From positions 1 to 64,000 of the forward strand of contig CAVUIK010000011.1 of NCBI GenBank assembly GCA_963741565.1: a stretch of DNA of 64,000 nucleotides, written 5' to 3'. The notes beneath the pieces are model-generated. The model was not told the origin of the DNA. It worked only from the letters and a program-made list of their open reading frames with translations, and ran no database searches. How positions within the stretch are numbered: position 1 is the first letter of the stretch; each line of letters begins with the position of its first letter. Source of the DNA: Ga0077555 sp963741565. GTDB taxonomy: Bacteria > Pseudomonadota > Alphaproteobacteria > Rhizobiales > Hyphomicrobiaceae. Of the stretch, positions 1 through 7,821 are shown piece by piece. A program made the translations under genes and the position numbers.

Positions 1-91
1 ATTTCTGCGCGAGCGTCGGAGCCGCCAGCATCGCGCCCGCCGCGACAGCCAATGCGACAGACCAACCGAGGCCTTTCAAACCAGAACCCAT
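1..91 (-). CDS. N-terminus of an exported protein (partial)
   Basis: Only the first 30 codons lie in the window; the gene runs off the left edge. It begins with ATG at 91 behind a strong GGAGGAG Shine-Dalgarno. The translation starts MGSGLKGLGW, continues with a hydrophobic Ala/Val-rich stretch and ends near PTLAQK, which is a typical Sec signal peptide with a cleavage site after Ala. The mature protein is not visible, so no function can be given; exported solute-binding proteins often look like this at the start, but that is only a guess. It reads in the same direction as the SDR gene upstream, about 120 bases away, and could be co-transcribed with it. Confidence 0.7.
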   Translation of the reverse strand, partial: MGSGLKGLGWSVALAVAAGAMLAAPTLAQK

Positions 92-213
92 AGTCTCCTC
101 CACGATCGGCTCCGATTGTGACGGATAATTCGCAAGGTCGAGCCGGAGCCATGCCACGCCGAGCGTCGGACGAAACTAGCAGCACAGATCCGTGCCCGTC
201 TCGGGTATTCCAG

Positions 214-1077
214 CTACCCTATGCGGAACCAATCCGGCCGTCCGGTCGGCCACGGATCGCCCCAGCACTGCTGGCCGCCATCGATGGTCAACACTTCCCC
301 GGTAATGAATTTTCCTGACGCCGCACCGAGATAAACGCACGCTTCCGCCACATCCCAGGCGTCGCCCGGCCGCTTCATCGGATTGGCCTCGAAGTAGGTC
401 TTCGCCCCTTCCGGCGGATAGACCTCGAAACCCGAGGTCTCCAGGCATCCGGGTGCAATGCAGTTGACGCGGATATCGTGCGGCGCCCATTCGACCGCCA
501 CGCTCTTCGACGCATAGACGACGCCAGCCCGCGCAGCAGCCGTATGTGCGATGCCGGGCATGCCCCGCCAGATGTCCGCGACGATGTTGATGATGTTGCC
601 GCCGGACTTGCGCGCCACCCACTCGCGGGCCGCCGCCTGCATCATGTACCAGGTGCCGTTGAGGTTATTGTCGATGACGGCGTTCCAACCCTTCACCTTG
701 AAATCGAGCGCCGCCTGAGGGAACTGCCCGCCCGCGTTGTTGACCAGCAGATCCAATCGCCCCAACGTCTCCCACACCTCCGCGATGAAGGCCTGCCCCC
801 GTTCCGGCTCGCGAATATTGAACGTCCGCGCCAGCACCCGCCCGCCGAACCCCTTGAGAAATGTCTCCGCTTTGGCGAGCCGCTCCTCGTTCCGCCCGGA
901 AATCGCGAGATCGGCCCCAAGCCGCGCAAAAAGTGTCGCAATGGCCAGCCCGAACCCACTGCCGGCACCCGTCACCACGACGACCTTCCCTTTGAACAGG
1001 TCGGGACGATAGACCGTCTCGTGCGCCGTAAGCTCGTCCAGCGTGAACCCGAACCGGGGCTTGCCATCGCCTGTCAT
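214..1077 (-). CDS. SDR family oxidoreductase with degenerate catalytic residues
   Basis: A 287-residue short-chain dehydrogenase/reductase. The nucleotide-binding motif GAGSGFG lies near residue 37 and the NNAG motif near residue 113, so the Rossmann fold and NAD(P) binding are intact. At the catalytic position the usual Tyr-xxx-Lys is replaced: the segment reads HTAAARAGVV followed by AVEWAPHDIRVN, placing Thr at the Tyr site and Arg at the Lys site. The layout resembles 2,4-dienoyl-CoA reductase-like SDRs, which also lack the Tyr at this place, but they keep the Lys. The C-terminal GEVLTIDGG strand is standard. ATG at 1077 is used. The substrate is unknown; a role in fatty-acyl or xenobiotic metabolism is inference. 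Confidence 0.85.
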   Translation of the reverse strand: MTGDGKPRFGFTLDELTAHETVYRPDLFKGKVVVVTGAGSGFGLAIATLFARLGADLAISGRNEERLAKAETFLKGFGGRVLARTFNIREPERGQAFIAEVWETLGRLDLLVNNAGGQFPQAALDFKVKGWNAVIDNNLNGTWYMMQAAAREWVARKSGGNIINIVADIWRGMPGIAHTAAARAGVVYASKSVAVEWAPHDIRVNCIAPGCLETSGFEVYPPEGAKTYFEANPMKRPGDAWDVAEACVYLGAASGKFITGEVLTIDGGQQCWGDPWPTGRPDWFRIG

Positions 1078-1228
1078 GGTTTCGATCCCTGTTTATCGTC
1101 ATCCTGACAGACTATGCCGCGTCTGCGGCGCCCGCGCGACAAGCCCGGCACCGCCGGTTGACAGCCGCCGAGGCCCAAGCGTACCACCGCGCAACCTTTT
1201 TCTCGCGAATTCAACGATCGGTCGCCCC

Positions 1229-4183
1229 ATGCTCGAGAAGACCTACCAGCCCGCCGACATCGAAGCCCGCATGTCCCAGGCATGGGAATCGGCCGATGCC
1301 TTCAAGGCCGGCCGCCCCGATCGTGCTTCAGCCCAGCCCTATTGCATCGTGATCCCGCCGCCGAACGTGACCGGCTCCCTGCACATGGGCCATGCACTCA
1401 ACAACACGCTGCAGGACGTGCTCTGCCGCTTTGAGCGGATGCGCGGCAAGGATGTGCTCTGGCAGCCCGGCACCGACCACGCTGGCATCGCCACGCAGCT
1501 CGTCGTGTCGCGGCAGCTCGCGGACAAGCAAATCAACTATAAGGACCTCGGCCGCGAGAAATTCCTGAAGACGGTCTGGGAGTGGAAGGCGCAGTCTGGC
1601 GGCACCATCGTCAATCAGTTGAAACGCCTCGGCGCCTCCTGCGACTGGAGCCGTGAACGCTTCACCATGGACGAAGGGCTGTCGAAGGCCGTGCTCAAAG
1701 TGTTCGTTGAGCTGCACAAGGCCGGCCTCATCTACCGTGACAAGCGACTCGTCAACTGGGACCCGGAGTTCCAGTCGGCGGTCTCCGACCTTGAGGTAGA
1801 GCCGCGCGAGCACACCGGCTCGTTCAAGTGGTCGCGTGATCAGGTCGACAAGGACGGCAACCCCGTGGCGTTCAACGCCGCCGCACTCAACAAAATCCTC
1901 GACAAGGATCCGTCGGGGCACATGTATTACATCGACTATCCACTCAAGGGCGTCACCTACGACCCGGCCAACCTCGCGACCTTTGTGCGAGTTGGTACGA
2001 CGCGGCCGGAGACCATGCTCGGCGACACCGGCGTCGCCATCCATCCCGAAAACCCGAAGCTCAAGCAACTCATCGGCAGGACGTGCATCCTGCCGATGGT
2101 CGATCGCGAGATCCCGATCGTCGGCGACGAGTACGCCGACCCCGAGAAAGGCACCGGCGCGGTGAAGATCACGCCCGCGCACGACTTCAACGACTGGGAG
2201 GTCGGCAAGCGCTGCAAGCTCGCAGTGATCAACATCCTCGATGCGACGGCGCATCTGAATGAGAACACACCGCCCGCCTATCGCGGGATGGATCGCTTCG
2301 CGGCGCGCAAGCGGATCGTCGAAGATCTGGCGGCGCTCGGTGCTCTCGAAAAAATCGAACCCAACACGCATGCGGTGCCGCACGCTCAGCGCGGCGACGC
2401 CATCGTCGAGCCTTGGCTGACCGACCAGTGGTATGTCGACGCCGCGACGCTTGCGAAGCCCGCACTTGACGCCGTGCGCAAGGGCGACACACGCTTTGTG
2501 CCCGAAAAGTACGCGAACGATTACTACCGTTGGCTCGAGAACATCCAACCCTGGTGCATCTCGCGTCAGCTCTGGTGGGGCCACCAGATTCCGGCATGGT
2601 ACGGTCGAAAGCTCGACAAGACGCCGGGAGCTCGAGATTATTTCGTTGGTCACGAATTGGAAATTTTCTGTGCTGCTACAGAAGCAGAAGCGATCAAGAC
2701 GGCTTCGGCGTACTCTGGTCTCGAGGTGAGAGTTGTCCAAACGCCAGGCTTTCGGAAGACCGTCAAGACAGCAGAGTTTGAAATTCTGGAGGGCACAGAA
2801 GGCAGCAGTGTCTACAGCATTTGGAGAGACGAGGACGTCCTCGACACCTGGTTCTCCTCCGCTCTCTGGCCGTTCTCGACGCTTGGCTGGCCGGACCAGA
2901 CGAAGGAACTCGCGCGCTTCTATCCGACCAGCGTCCTCGTCACCGGCTTCGACATCATCTTCTTCTGGGTCGCCCGCATGATGATGGACGGCCTCCACTT
3001 CATAAAGGACGCCAACGGTAACCCGCAGGTTCCCTTCAAGGACGTCTACATCCACGGCCTCGTCCTCGACGAGAAGGGCCAGAAGATGTCGAAGACCAAG
3101 GGCAATGTCATCGACCCCCTGGAGCTGATCGACGTCTACGGCGCCGACGCACTGCGCTTCACGCTCGCCGCGATGACCGCGCAGGGGCGCAACGTGCGGC
3201 TCTCCAAGCAACGCGTCGAAGGCTACCGCAACTTCGCGACCAAACTCTGGAACGCCGCCCGCTTCGCCGAAATGAACGAGTGCCGCCGCGTGCCGGGCTT
3301 CGACCCCGCGAGCGTAAAGGAGACTGTCAATCGCTGGATCGCCGGAGAAACCCAGCGCACGGCCGCGGCCATCACCGCCGCCCTTGAAGCCTACAAGTTC
3401 AACGAGGCCGCCACCGCCGTCTACGAGTTCGTCTGGGGCACCTTCTGCGACTGGTACGTCGAGCTGACCAAACCGATTCTTGCCGGTGGTACGGAAGCTG
3501 CCAAATCCGAAACCCGTGCGATGACGGCGTGGGTAATCGACGAGATCCTGGCTCTGCTCCACCCCTTCATGCCCTTCATCACCGAAGAGCTTTGGGCGAA
3601 GACAGGCGAACGCGCGCCGGATGCCGTAGGTGGGCATCTGAAGGCGCCGGAAAGATCCCTCCTCGCACTCGCCGCGTGGCCAACCCACACCGGCTTCGCC
3701 AATGCCTCAGCCGACAACGAGATCAGTTGGCTCATCCGTCTCATTTCCGAGATCCGTTCGGTGCGCTCCGAAATGAACGTGCCCGCGGCCGCCAAGATCC
3801 CACTCGTGCTCGTCGGCGCATCGTCTGAAACCCAGGCGCGCGCCGCCCGCCACACCGACACGATCCTGCGCCTCGCCCGTCTCGACACGATCTCGTTCAA
3901 CTCTGCCGCCCCGAAAGGTTCGGCCCAGGTCGTGGTCGGCGAAGCCACCGCCGCGATGCCACTCACCGGCGTCATCGACATGGTCGCCGAGCGCAAGCGC
4001 ATGGCCAAAGAGATCGACAAAGTGACGGCCGAAATCAAGAAAGTGACGGACCGCCTCGGCAATCCGCAGTTCATGGCGCGGGCGCCGGACGACGTCGTGG
4101 AAGAACTGCGCGAACGCCAGACCGACTGGGAAGCCAAGGGCCAAAAGCTCACGGCCGCCCTCGCCCGCATCGACGCGGAGTAG
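1229..4183 (+). CDS. valS: valine--tRNA ligase
   Basis: Class I aminoacyl-tRNA synthetase charging tRNA-Val, 984 residues. The HIGH-type motif is HMGH at residues 52-55, inside PPNVTGSLHMGHAL, and the KMSKS motif is KMSKT at about 619-623. The editing (CP1) domain contains the TTRPETMLGDT segment, and the C-terminus has the basic coiled-coil arm (AERKRMAKEIDKV). I start at ATG 1229 (MLEKTYQPADIEARM) because the open frame upstream, to 1043, is not family-like. Between WWGHQIPAWYG and EDVLDTWFSS the protein has an unusually long segment (about residues 468-531) encoded by DNA of clearly lower G+C than its surroundings. It is a single-copy essential gene by family knowledge. Confidence 0.97.
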   Translation: MLEKTYQPADIEARMSQAWESADAFKAGRPDRASAQPYCIVIPPPNVTGSLHMGHALNNTLQDVLCRFERMRGKDVLWQPGTDHAGIATQLVVSRQLADKQINYKDLGREKFLKTVWEWKAQSGGTIVNQLKRLGASCDWSRERFTMDEGLSKAVLKVFVELHKAGLIYRDKRLVNWDPEFQSAVSDLEVEPREHTGSFKWSRDQVDKDGNPVAFNAAALNKILDKDPSGHMYYIDYPLKGVTYDPANLATFVRVGTTRPETMLGDTGVAIHPENPKLKQLIGRTCILPMVDREIPIVGDEYADPEKGTGAVKITPAHDFNDWEVGKRCKLAVINILDATAHLNENTPPAYRGMDRFAARKRIVEDLAALGALEKIEPNTHAVPHAQRGDAIVEPWLTDQWYVDAATLAKPALDAVRKGDTRFVPEKYANDYYRWLENIQPWCISRQLWWGHQIPAWYGRKLDKTPGARDYFVGHELEIFCAATEAEAIKTASAYSGLEVRVVQTPGFRKTVKTAEFEILEGTEGSSVYSIWRDEDVLDTWFSSALWPFSTLGWPDQTKELARFYPTSVLVTGFDIIFFWVARMMMDGLHFIKDANGNPQVPFKDVYIHGLVLDEKGQKMSKTKGNVIDPLELIDVYGADALRFTLAAMTAQGRNVRLSKQRVEGYRNFATKLWNAARFAEMNECRRVPGFDPASVKETVNRWIAGETQRTAAAITAALEAYKFNEAATAVYEFVWGTFCDWYVELTKPILAGGTEAAKSETRAMTAWVIDEILALLHPFMPFITEELWAKTGERAPDAVGGHLKAPERSLLALAAWPTHTGFANASADNEISWLIRLISEIRSVRSEMNVPAAAKIPLVLVGASSETQARAARHTDTILRLARLDTISFNSAAPKGSAQVVVGEATAAMPLTGVIDMVAERKRMAKEIDKVTAEIKKVTDRLGNPQFMARAPDDVVEELRERQTDWEAKGQKLTAALARIDAE

Positions 4184-4269
4184 CCCGCACGCGTGCGCAT
4201 CCGGAACCGTTGCAGTACAGGTCTGCGTTCCCGGTCGATTCCGCATTTCCGATGCGGACGAGCAGAGGC

Positions 4270-4917
4270 TCAACCCATCGACTGTACTGTCACCCGCCCG
4301 ACGCCCGCCGCCGTCATGTCCGCCCAGGCCTTGGCGAGCGTGCCGCCGGGCACCGTGGCTGCGTCAATGGCGCGGCAGGCGTCTTCCACAACCACCACAT
4401 CCAACCCGAAGCGACGCCCATCGAGCGCCGTCCATGCGACGCAGAAATCAGTGGCGAGCCCAACCACAGTGGCCCGCGTCAGCCCGCGCTCCTTCAGATA
4501 GCCACCGAGCCCGGTCGGCGTTTTGCGATCCGCCTCCAGAAACCCCGAGTAGCTGTCCACATCGCGGCGCATGCCCTTGCGCACGATCATCGCGGCGTGC
4601 GGCACGTCGAGGCCGGCATGAAAGGCCGCGCCATGCGACCCCTGGATGCAATGCTCCGGCCACAAGACCTGCGCGCCGTAGGCCAGCGTCACGATATCGA
4701 ACGCCCGCTTGCCTGGATGGGACGACGCGAACGAAATATGCCCCGCCGGATGCCAGTCCTGCGTCATCACCACGTGCGCGAACCGTCGCCCCAGCGCGTT
4801 GATCACCGGCACCACCTGGTCGCCTCCAGGAACCGCAAGCGCGCCACCCGGACAGAAGTCGTTCTGCACATCGACGACAATCAAGACATCGGTGTCCGTC
4901 AGCATATCCAGCCTCAC
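4270..4917 (-). CDS. pncA: nicotinamidase
   Basis: Isochorismatase-fold amidase of 215 residues that hydrolyses nicotinamide to nicotinate for NAD salvage (and typically activates pyrazinamide). The catalytic triad is visible: Asp16 in VVDVQNDFCPGG, Lys in IVRKGM, and Cys in GLATDFCVAWTA. The metal-binding motif DWHPAGH follows the second strand. A cis-peptide-type region and the DACRAI strand match PncA rather than other cysteine hydrolases. It converges on valS with 86 bases between the stop codons. A start at the internal Met5 is also possible. Confidence 0.94.
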   Translation of the reverse strand: MRLDMLTDTDVLIVVDVQNDFCPGGALAVPGGDQVVPVINALGRRFAHVVMTQDWHPAGHISFASSHPGKRAFDIVTLAYGAQVLWPEHCIQGSHGAAFHAGLDVPHAAMIVRKGMRRDVDSYSGFLEADRKTPTGLGGYLKERGLTRATVVGLATDFCVAWTALDGRRFGLDVVVVEDACRAIDAATVPGGTLAKAWADMTAAGVGRVTVQSMG

Positions 4918-4932
4918 GCGACTGCGCTTACT

Positions 4933-5517
4933 TCAGGTAACGCTCCCCGACCACATCCGCCGCATCACGGCGTTTCCTTTGATCAGATGGTGCCGTAAGG
5001 CCGCCAGCACATGCACAACCACAAGCCCCGCCATTGCCCACGACAAGTACATGTGCAGCCCCTCCCAGAATTTGAACACGTCCCGGTTGAGCACACTATG
5101 GACCGCTGGAACCTTCCAGACGCCGAACAGCGTCAGCTCGATCAGAGGCGCGCGTTGCGCGTCGAAGCGAACCGGAAAAGCACTCCAATTCATATATCCG
5201 GTGACAAGCAGCGCGATCATCAGGGCATACAGCGCGTAGTGGCCGGCGTGCGCCGCGAACCGCTCCCAAGCCGCACTGCCCGCGGGTTGCTCAGGCGTCG
5301 GCTCGCCGAGCCGCCAGACGATCCGCAACAACAGCAGGAGGCCAAAATATAGAAAGATGATCGAATGCCATTTGTAGTGCGGCAACCGTTCGGACCGCGC
5401 CAGCATGTTGGCCATCCAATAGCCGTGCGTCAGTCCGAATATGATGAGGGCTGCACTCACCCAATGCAGGCCGCGCGACACGCTCCCCCAGGTCTCATGG
5501 TCAGATCGCATGGTCAT
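4933..5517 (-). CDS. cytochrome b561 family membrane protein
   Basis: A 194-residue di-heme-type cytochrome b561 (the bacterial YodB/CybB group). Four hydrophobic helices are evident: about residues 18-38, 47-67, 92-112 and 160-180. Candidate heme-ligating histidines sit at GLHWVS in helix 1, YKWHSI, HAGHYALYALM and HMYLSW/VVHVLAALRHHLIKG. Such proteins move electrons from membrane quinols or serve as electron inlets for periplasmic partners. It lies 15 bases upstream-adjacent to pncA on the same strand and may be co-transcribed, but there is no functional link that I can see. Confidence 0.87.
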   Translation of the reverse strand: MTMRSDHETWGSVSRGLHWVSAALIIFGLTHGYWMANMLARSERLPHYKWHSIIFLYFGLLLLLRIVWRLGEPTPEQPAGSAAWERFAAHAGHYALYALMIALLVTGYMNWSAFPVRFDAQRAPLIELTLFGVWKVPAVHSVLNRDVFKFWEGLHMYLSWAMAGLVVVHVLAALRHHLIKGNAVMRRMWSGSVT

Positions 5518-5584
5518 CGGCTGTCTCCGTCGCTCGGCTCGGCGCCCGTCCCACCTTACACCATACCGTCGGCATCAGATGTTC

Positions 5585-6745
5585 CTATAACGGATGGCCG
5601 CTCGCCCGATCCGGCAACCGCAGACCCTTCCGCTCCAGGCGCGGCAGCACCTCGGCGACGAAATCCGGGATCTCTTTCAGGTAATCGAGGAAGGCCACCG
5701 ATGCCCCGGCAAACCCTGCCTGGCTGATCGCCGCCAAGTCGTCGGCCACATCATCTGGCGTGCCGACTAATGGAAACGTCCCGGGATAGGCTCCATCGAG
5801 CTTTTTCCCGCTCTGGCGCATGTAGCGGTTCTCCAGCGGACGCTCGATCTTCGGCCCCGCCATTGTGCCAGCCTTCGACCCGCGCTGGCGCCGGTAGTAG
5901 GCCTGCCCCTCGGAATCCGCCAGTTCCTCGGCAAAATAGAAATAGAAGTCTTCGGCTTCCTTCCGCGTCGGCCGGCAGACGACATGGCACATCGTGTAGA
6001 CATCGAGCGGCCGGCCGTGCTGCGCCGTCAGCTTCGCGACATCGGCAACGATCCCCGGCGCCTGCTCGATCTCGGTCATGGTCGTGAACAGCGCGTCGGC
6101 CGCTTGCGCGGCGAAGTCGCGGCCCTTCGGAGAGAACCCCGCCGACATCACGAGCGGGCGCGGGCGCTGGACCGAGACGGGATTGGTCTCGAGCCGCTTC
6201 AGCTTGAAATAGGTGCCGTTCCAGTCGAACTCCGGCCCGCCCTCCAGCATCTTCGACCATACCCGATACCACTCGAGCCCGTGATCGTAGCGGGTGTCCT
6301 GGTCGATCGTGACGCCATGAAGATCGAACTCGTCCTGGTTCCAGCCGCACACGATGTTGAGCCCGGCACGTCCGTGCGTCACATGGTCGATCGTGGCGAG
6401 CGCCTTGGCGGCGAACGCCGGCGTCACCAGCGGCACATGGATGGTCGAGAACACGCAGATGCGCTTGGTCAGCGCGCCGATGGCCGCGCTGTGCGTCATC
6501 GTCTCGAACGACTTACCGTAGATGTTGGCCTTGCCCTGATAGCCCCGCCACTTGGCGACCGGCAGGATGAACTCGAGGCCCGCATCGTCGGCAATCCCGC
6601 ACATGGCAGCGATGTCGTCCCAGTCGGCCTTCCAGCGCTCCGGCGCGAGGCTCATGGTCAGCCCGCCGTCGCAATTGGCCGAGAACACGCCGAGCTTCAG
6701 CCGGTTCGGCCCCCGCATCGGATTGGTGTGGCTCTTGCCTGCCAT
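5585..6745 (-). CDS. LLM-class flavin-dependent monooxygenase (RutA/SfnG-like)
   Basis: A 386-residue luciferase-like monooxygenase of the RutA/SfnG layout: KLGVFSANCDGG at the N-terminus, AKWRGYQGK, then a segment FETMTHSAAIGALT and the FMN-region motifs TIDHVTHGRAGLNIVCGWNQDEF. The C-terminal FPLVGTPDDVADDL is typical of the family. It would use reduced FMN and O2 to oxidise a small heterocycle or sulfone. I begin at ATG 6745 (MAGKSHTNPMRG); the upstream frame to 6808 overlaps the neighbouring gene and is not family-like. It is 22 bases downstream of a racemase-fold gene on the same strand, which suggests a two-gene operon for catabolism of a nitrogenous or sulfonated compound (inference). 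Confidence 0.88.
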   Translation of the reverse strand: MAGKSHTNPMRGPNRLKLGVFSANCDGGLTMSLAPERWKADWDDIAAMCGIADDAGLEFILPVAKWRGYQGKANIYGKSFETMTHSAAIGALTKRICVFSTIHVPLVTPAFAAKALATIDHVTHGRAGLNIVCGWNQDEFDLHGVTIDQDTRYDHGLEWYRVWSKMLEGGPEFDWNGTYFKLKRLETNPVSVQRPRPLVMSAGFSPKGRDFAAQAADALFTTMTEIEQAPGIVADVAKLTAQHGRPLDVYTMCHVVCRPTRKEAEDFYFYFAEELADSEGQAYYRRQRGSKAGTMAGPKIERPLENRYMRQSGKKLDGAYPGTFPLVGTPDDVADDLAAISQAGFAGASVAFLDYLKEIPDFVAEVLPRLERKGLRLPDRASGHPL

Positions 6746-6767
6746 CGCATCTGCCCCAGCCCAGCGC

Positions 6768-7580
6768 TCAGAACTTGATCTTGTCGACACCATAGAACCG
6801 TTGCACATCGCTAACCCGTGCCTGGCTCGGGACGGAATTGAAGAAGCCGTGCCGGCTATGCTTGATGCCGGTGGCCCGCGCCAGATCGACCATCAACTCG
6901 GCCATCTTCAACGAGACCGCCAACGTATCCATGATCGGAACATCATCGACGCGCGTTACGCCGGCCCGTGCCAGCAGCAGGCTCAACGGCACCTCGCCCG
7001 GGATGATCACGTCAGCGCCCTCGTCGCGGATCATGGCCCGGGCCGCCGCCTGGAACTTCTCGATCACGGACTTCGGATCGCTGTAGCCGGCCAGTACGTC
7101 GCGAAACGTCAGTCCGGATGCCCGGATCGCGGCAAACCGGTTCGCCAGCCCATACGCCGCGATCTGCTCCCGATAGAGCGGGATCATGCGGTCGATGAAC
7201 AGCAGCACGCCAAACCGCTGGCCATACATCGTCGCCAAGTGAAACGTCGCCTCGCCGAGTCCGACGACGGGAATGTCGACGATCGCGCGCACCTCCCGTA
7301 ACATCGGATTGGGCAAGGTGCACATCGCATAGGCGTCGTAACCTTGGCGCTCCGCGGCTTGGCCCGCCGCAATCCATTGGTTGCCATGCATGGCGTAAAG
7401 GTAGCCATATCCGATGTCGTCGCCCGGATAGTTTGCGGGATATGTCCCCTTGAGCTGGCCGTGCCAGGAGACTTCTGTGTCGGGGCGCAGGATTTTCTTC
7501 GCATGCGCCTTCATGCCATCAGCATAAGCGGGCAGGTCTTCGAGCACCGTGAAGCTCTGGTGCCAGATGCGCATCGCCAT
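6768..7580 (-). CDS. Asp/Glu/hydantoin racemase-fold protein lacking the second cysteine
   Basis: A 270-residue member of the aspartate/glutamate/hydantoin racemase superfamily. Start ATG 7580 follows AAAGGG. The first conserved cysteine is present (YAMCTLPNPM), followed by VDIPVVGLGEA, which matches the hydantoin-racemase pattern. Where the second catalytic cysteine is expected the sequence reads IIPGEVPLSLLL, with no Cys. A two-base racemisation is therefore unlikely; a decarboxylase, isomerase or lyase activity of this fold is more plausible (inference). The gene directly precedes a RutA/SfnG-like monooxygenase gene and the two probably act on successive intermediates of one compound. Confidence 0.82.
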   Translation of the reverse strand: MAMRIWHQSFTVLEDLPAYADGMKAHAKKILRPDTEVSWHGQLKGTYPANYPGDDIGYGYLYAMHGNQWIAAGQAAERQGYDAYAMCTLPNPMLREVRAIVDIPVVGLGEATFHLATMYGQRFGVLLFIDRMIPLYREQIAAYGLANRFAAIRASGLTFRDVLAGYSDPKSVIEKFQAAARAMIRDEGADVIIPGEVPLSLLLARAGVTRVDDVPIMDTLAVSLKMAELMVDLARATGIKHSRHGFFNSVPSQARVSDVQRFYGVDKIKF

Positions 7581-7653
7581 TGCGGAACCCTTTCGTTGGC
7601 GGTCACGACGTGCCAGCGTGCCACTCATCGGGGGCTCGTGCCAAGCGCCTACA

Positions 7654-7713
7654 CGCAACGCAGCCCTCAGACATACGCAATGAAGCGGCCCAGCGCCACG
7701 GCTGCGAGTCAGA
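7654..7713. repeat. direct repeat, left copy (remnant of the 3' end of the DUF6644-like gene)
   Basis: These 60 bases match 10051-10110 at 50 of 60 aligned positions, in the same orientation and without gaps. The right copy is the 3' end and immediate downstream sequence of the membrane-protein gene at 10064-10552. Read on the minus strand, the left copy translates to a decayed version of that C-terminus, VALGRFIAYV-stop against VALGRLIAYL-stop, with an in-frame TGA eleven codons upstream of VALGRFIAYV's end region. The rest of the stretch 7581-7821 holds only this remnant and the promoter/RBS (TAGGAG) of the gene at 7822. Confidence 0.75.
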
Positions 7714-7821
7714 GCACATGCTCCGGTTGCGCAGCCTTGACATCCCGCTTCTCGGTCCAAATACTCATCATACGATGAGGCATACGCCCATCGGCTTTCT
7801 TAAGGCTTTTAGGAGTGCAAC

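Noticed and set aside
1328..3688. A 786-codon open frame on the minus strand opposite valS
   Set aside because: It is an antisense shadow of a high-G+C gene: no family motifs, no RBS, and valS is certain on the plus strand.
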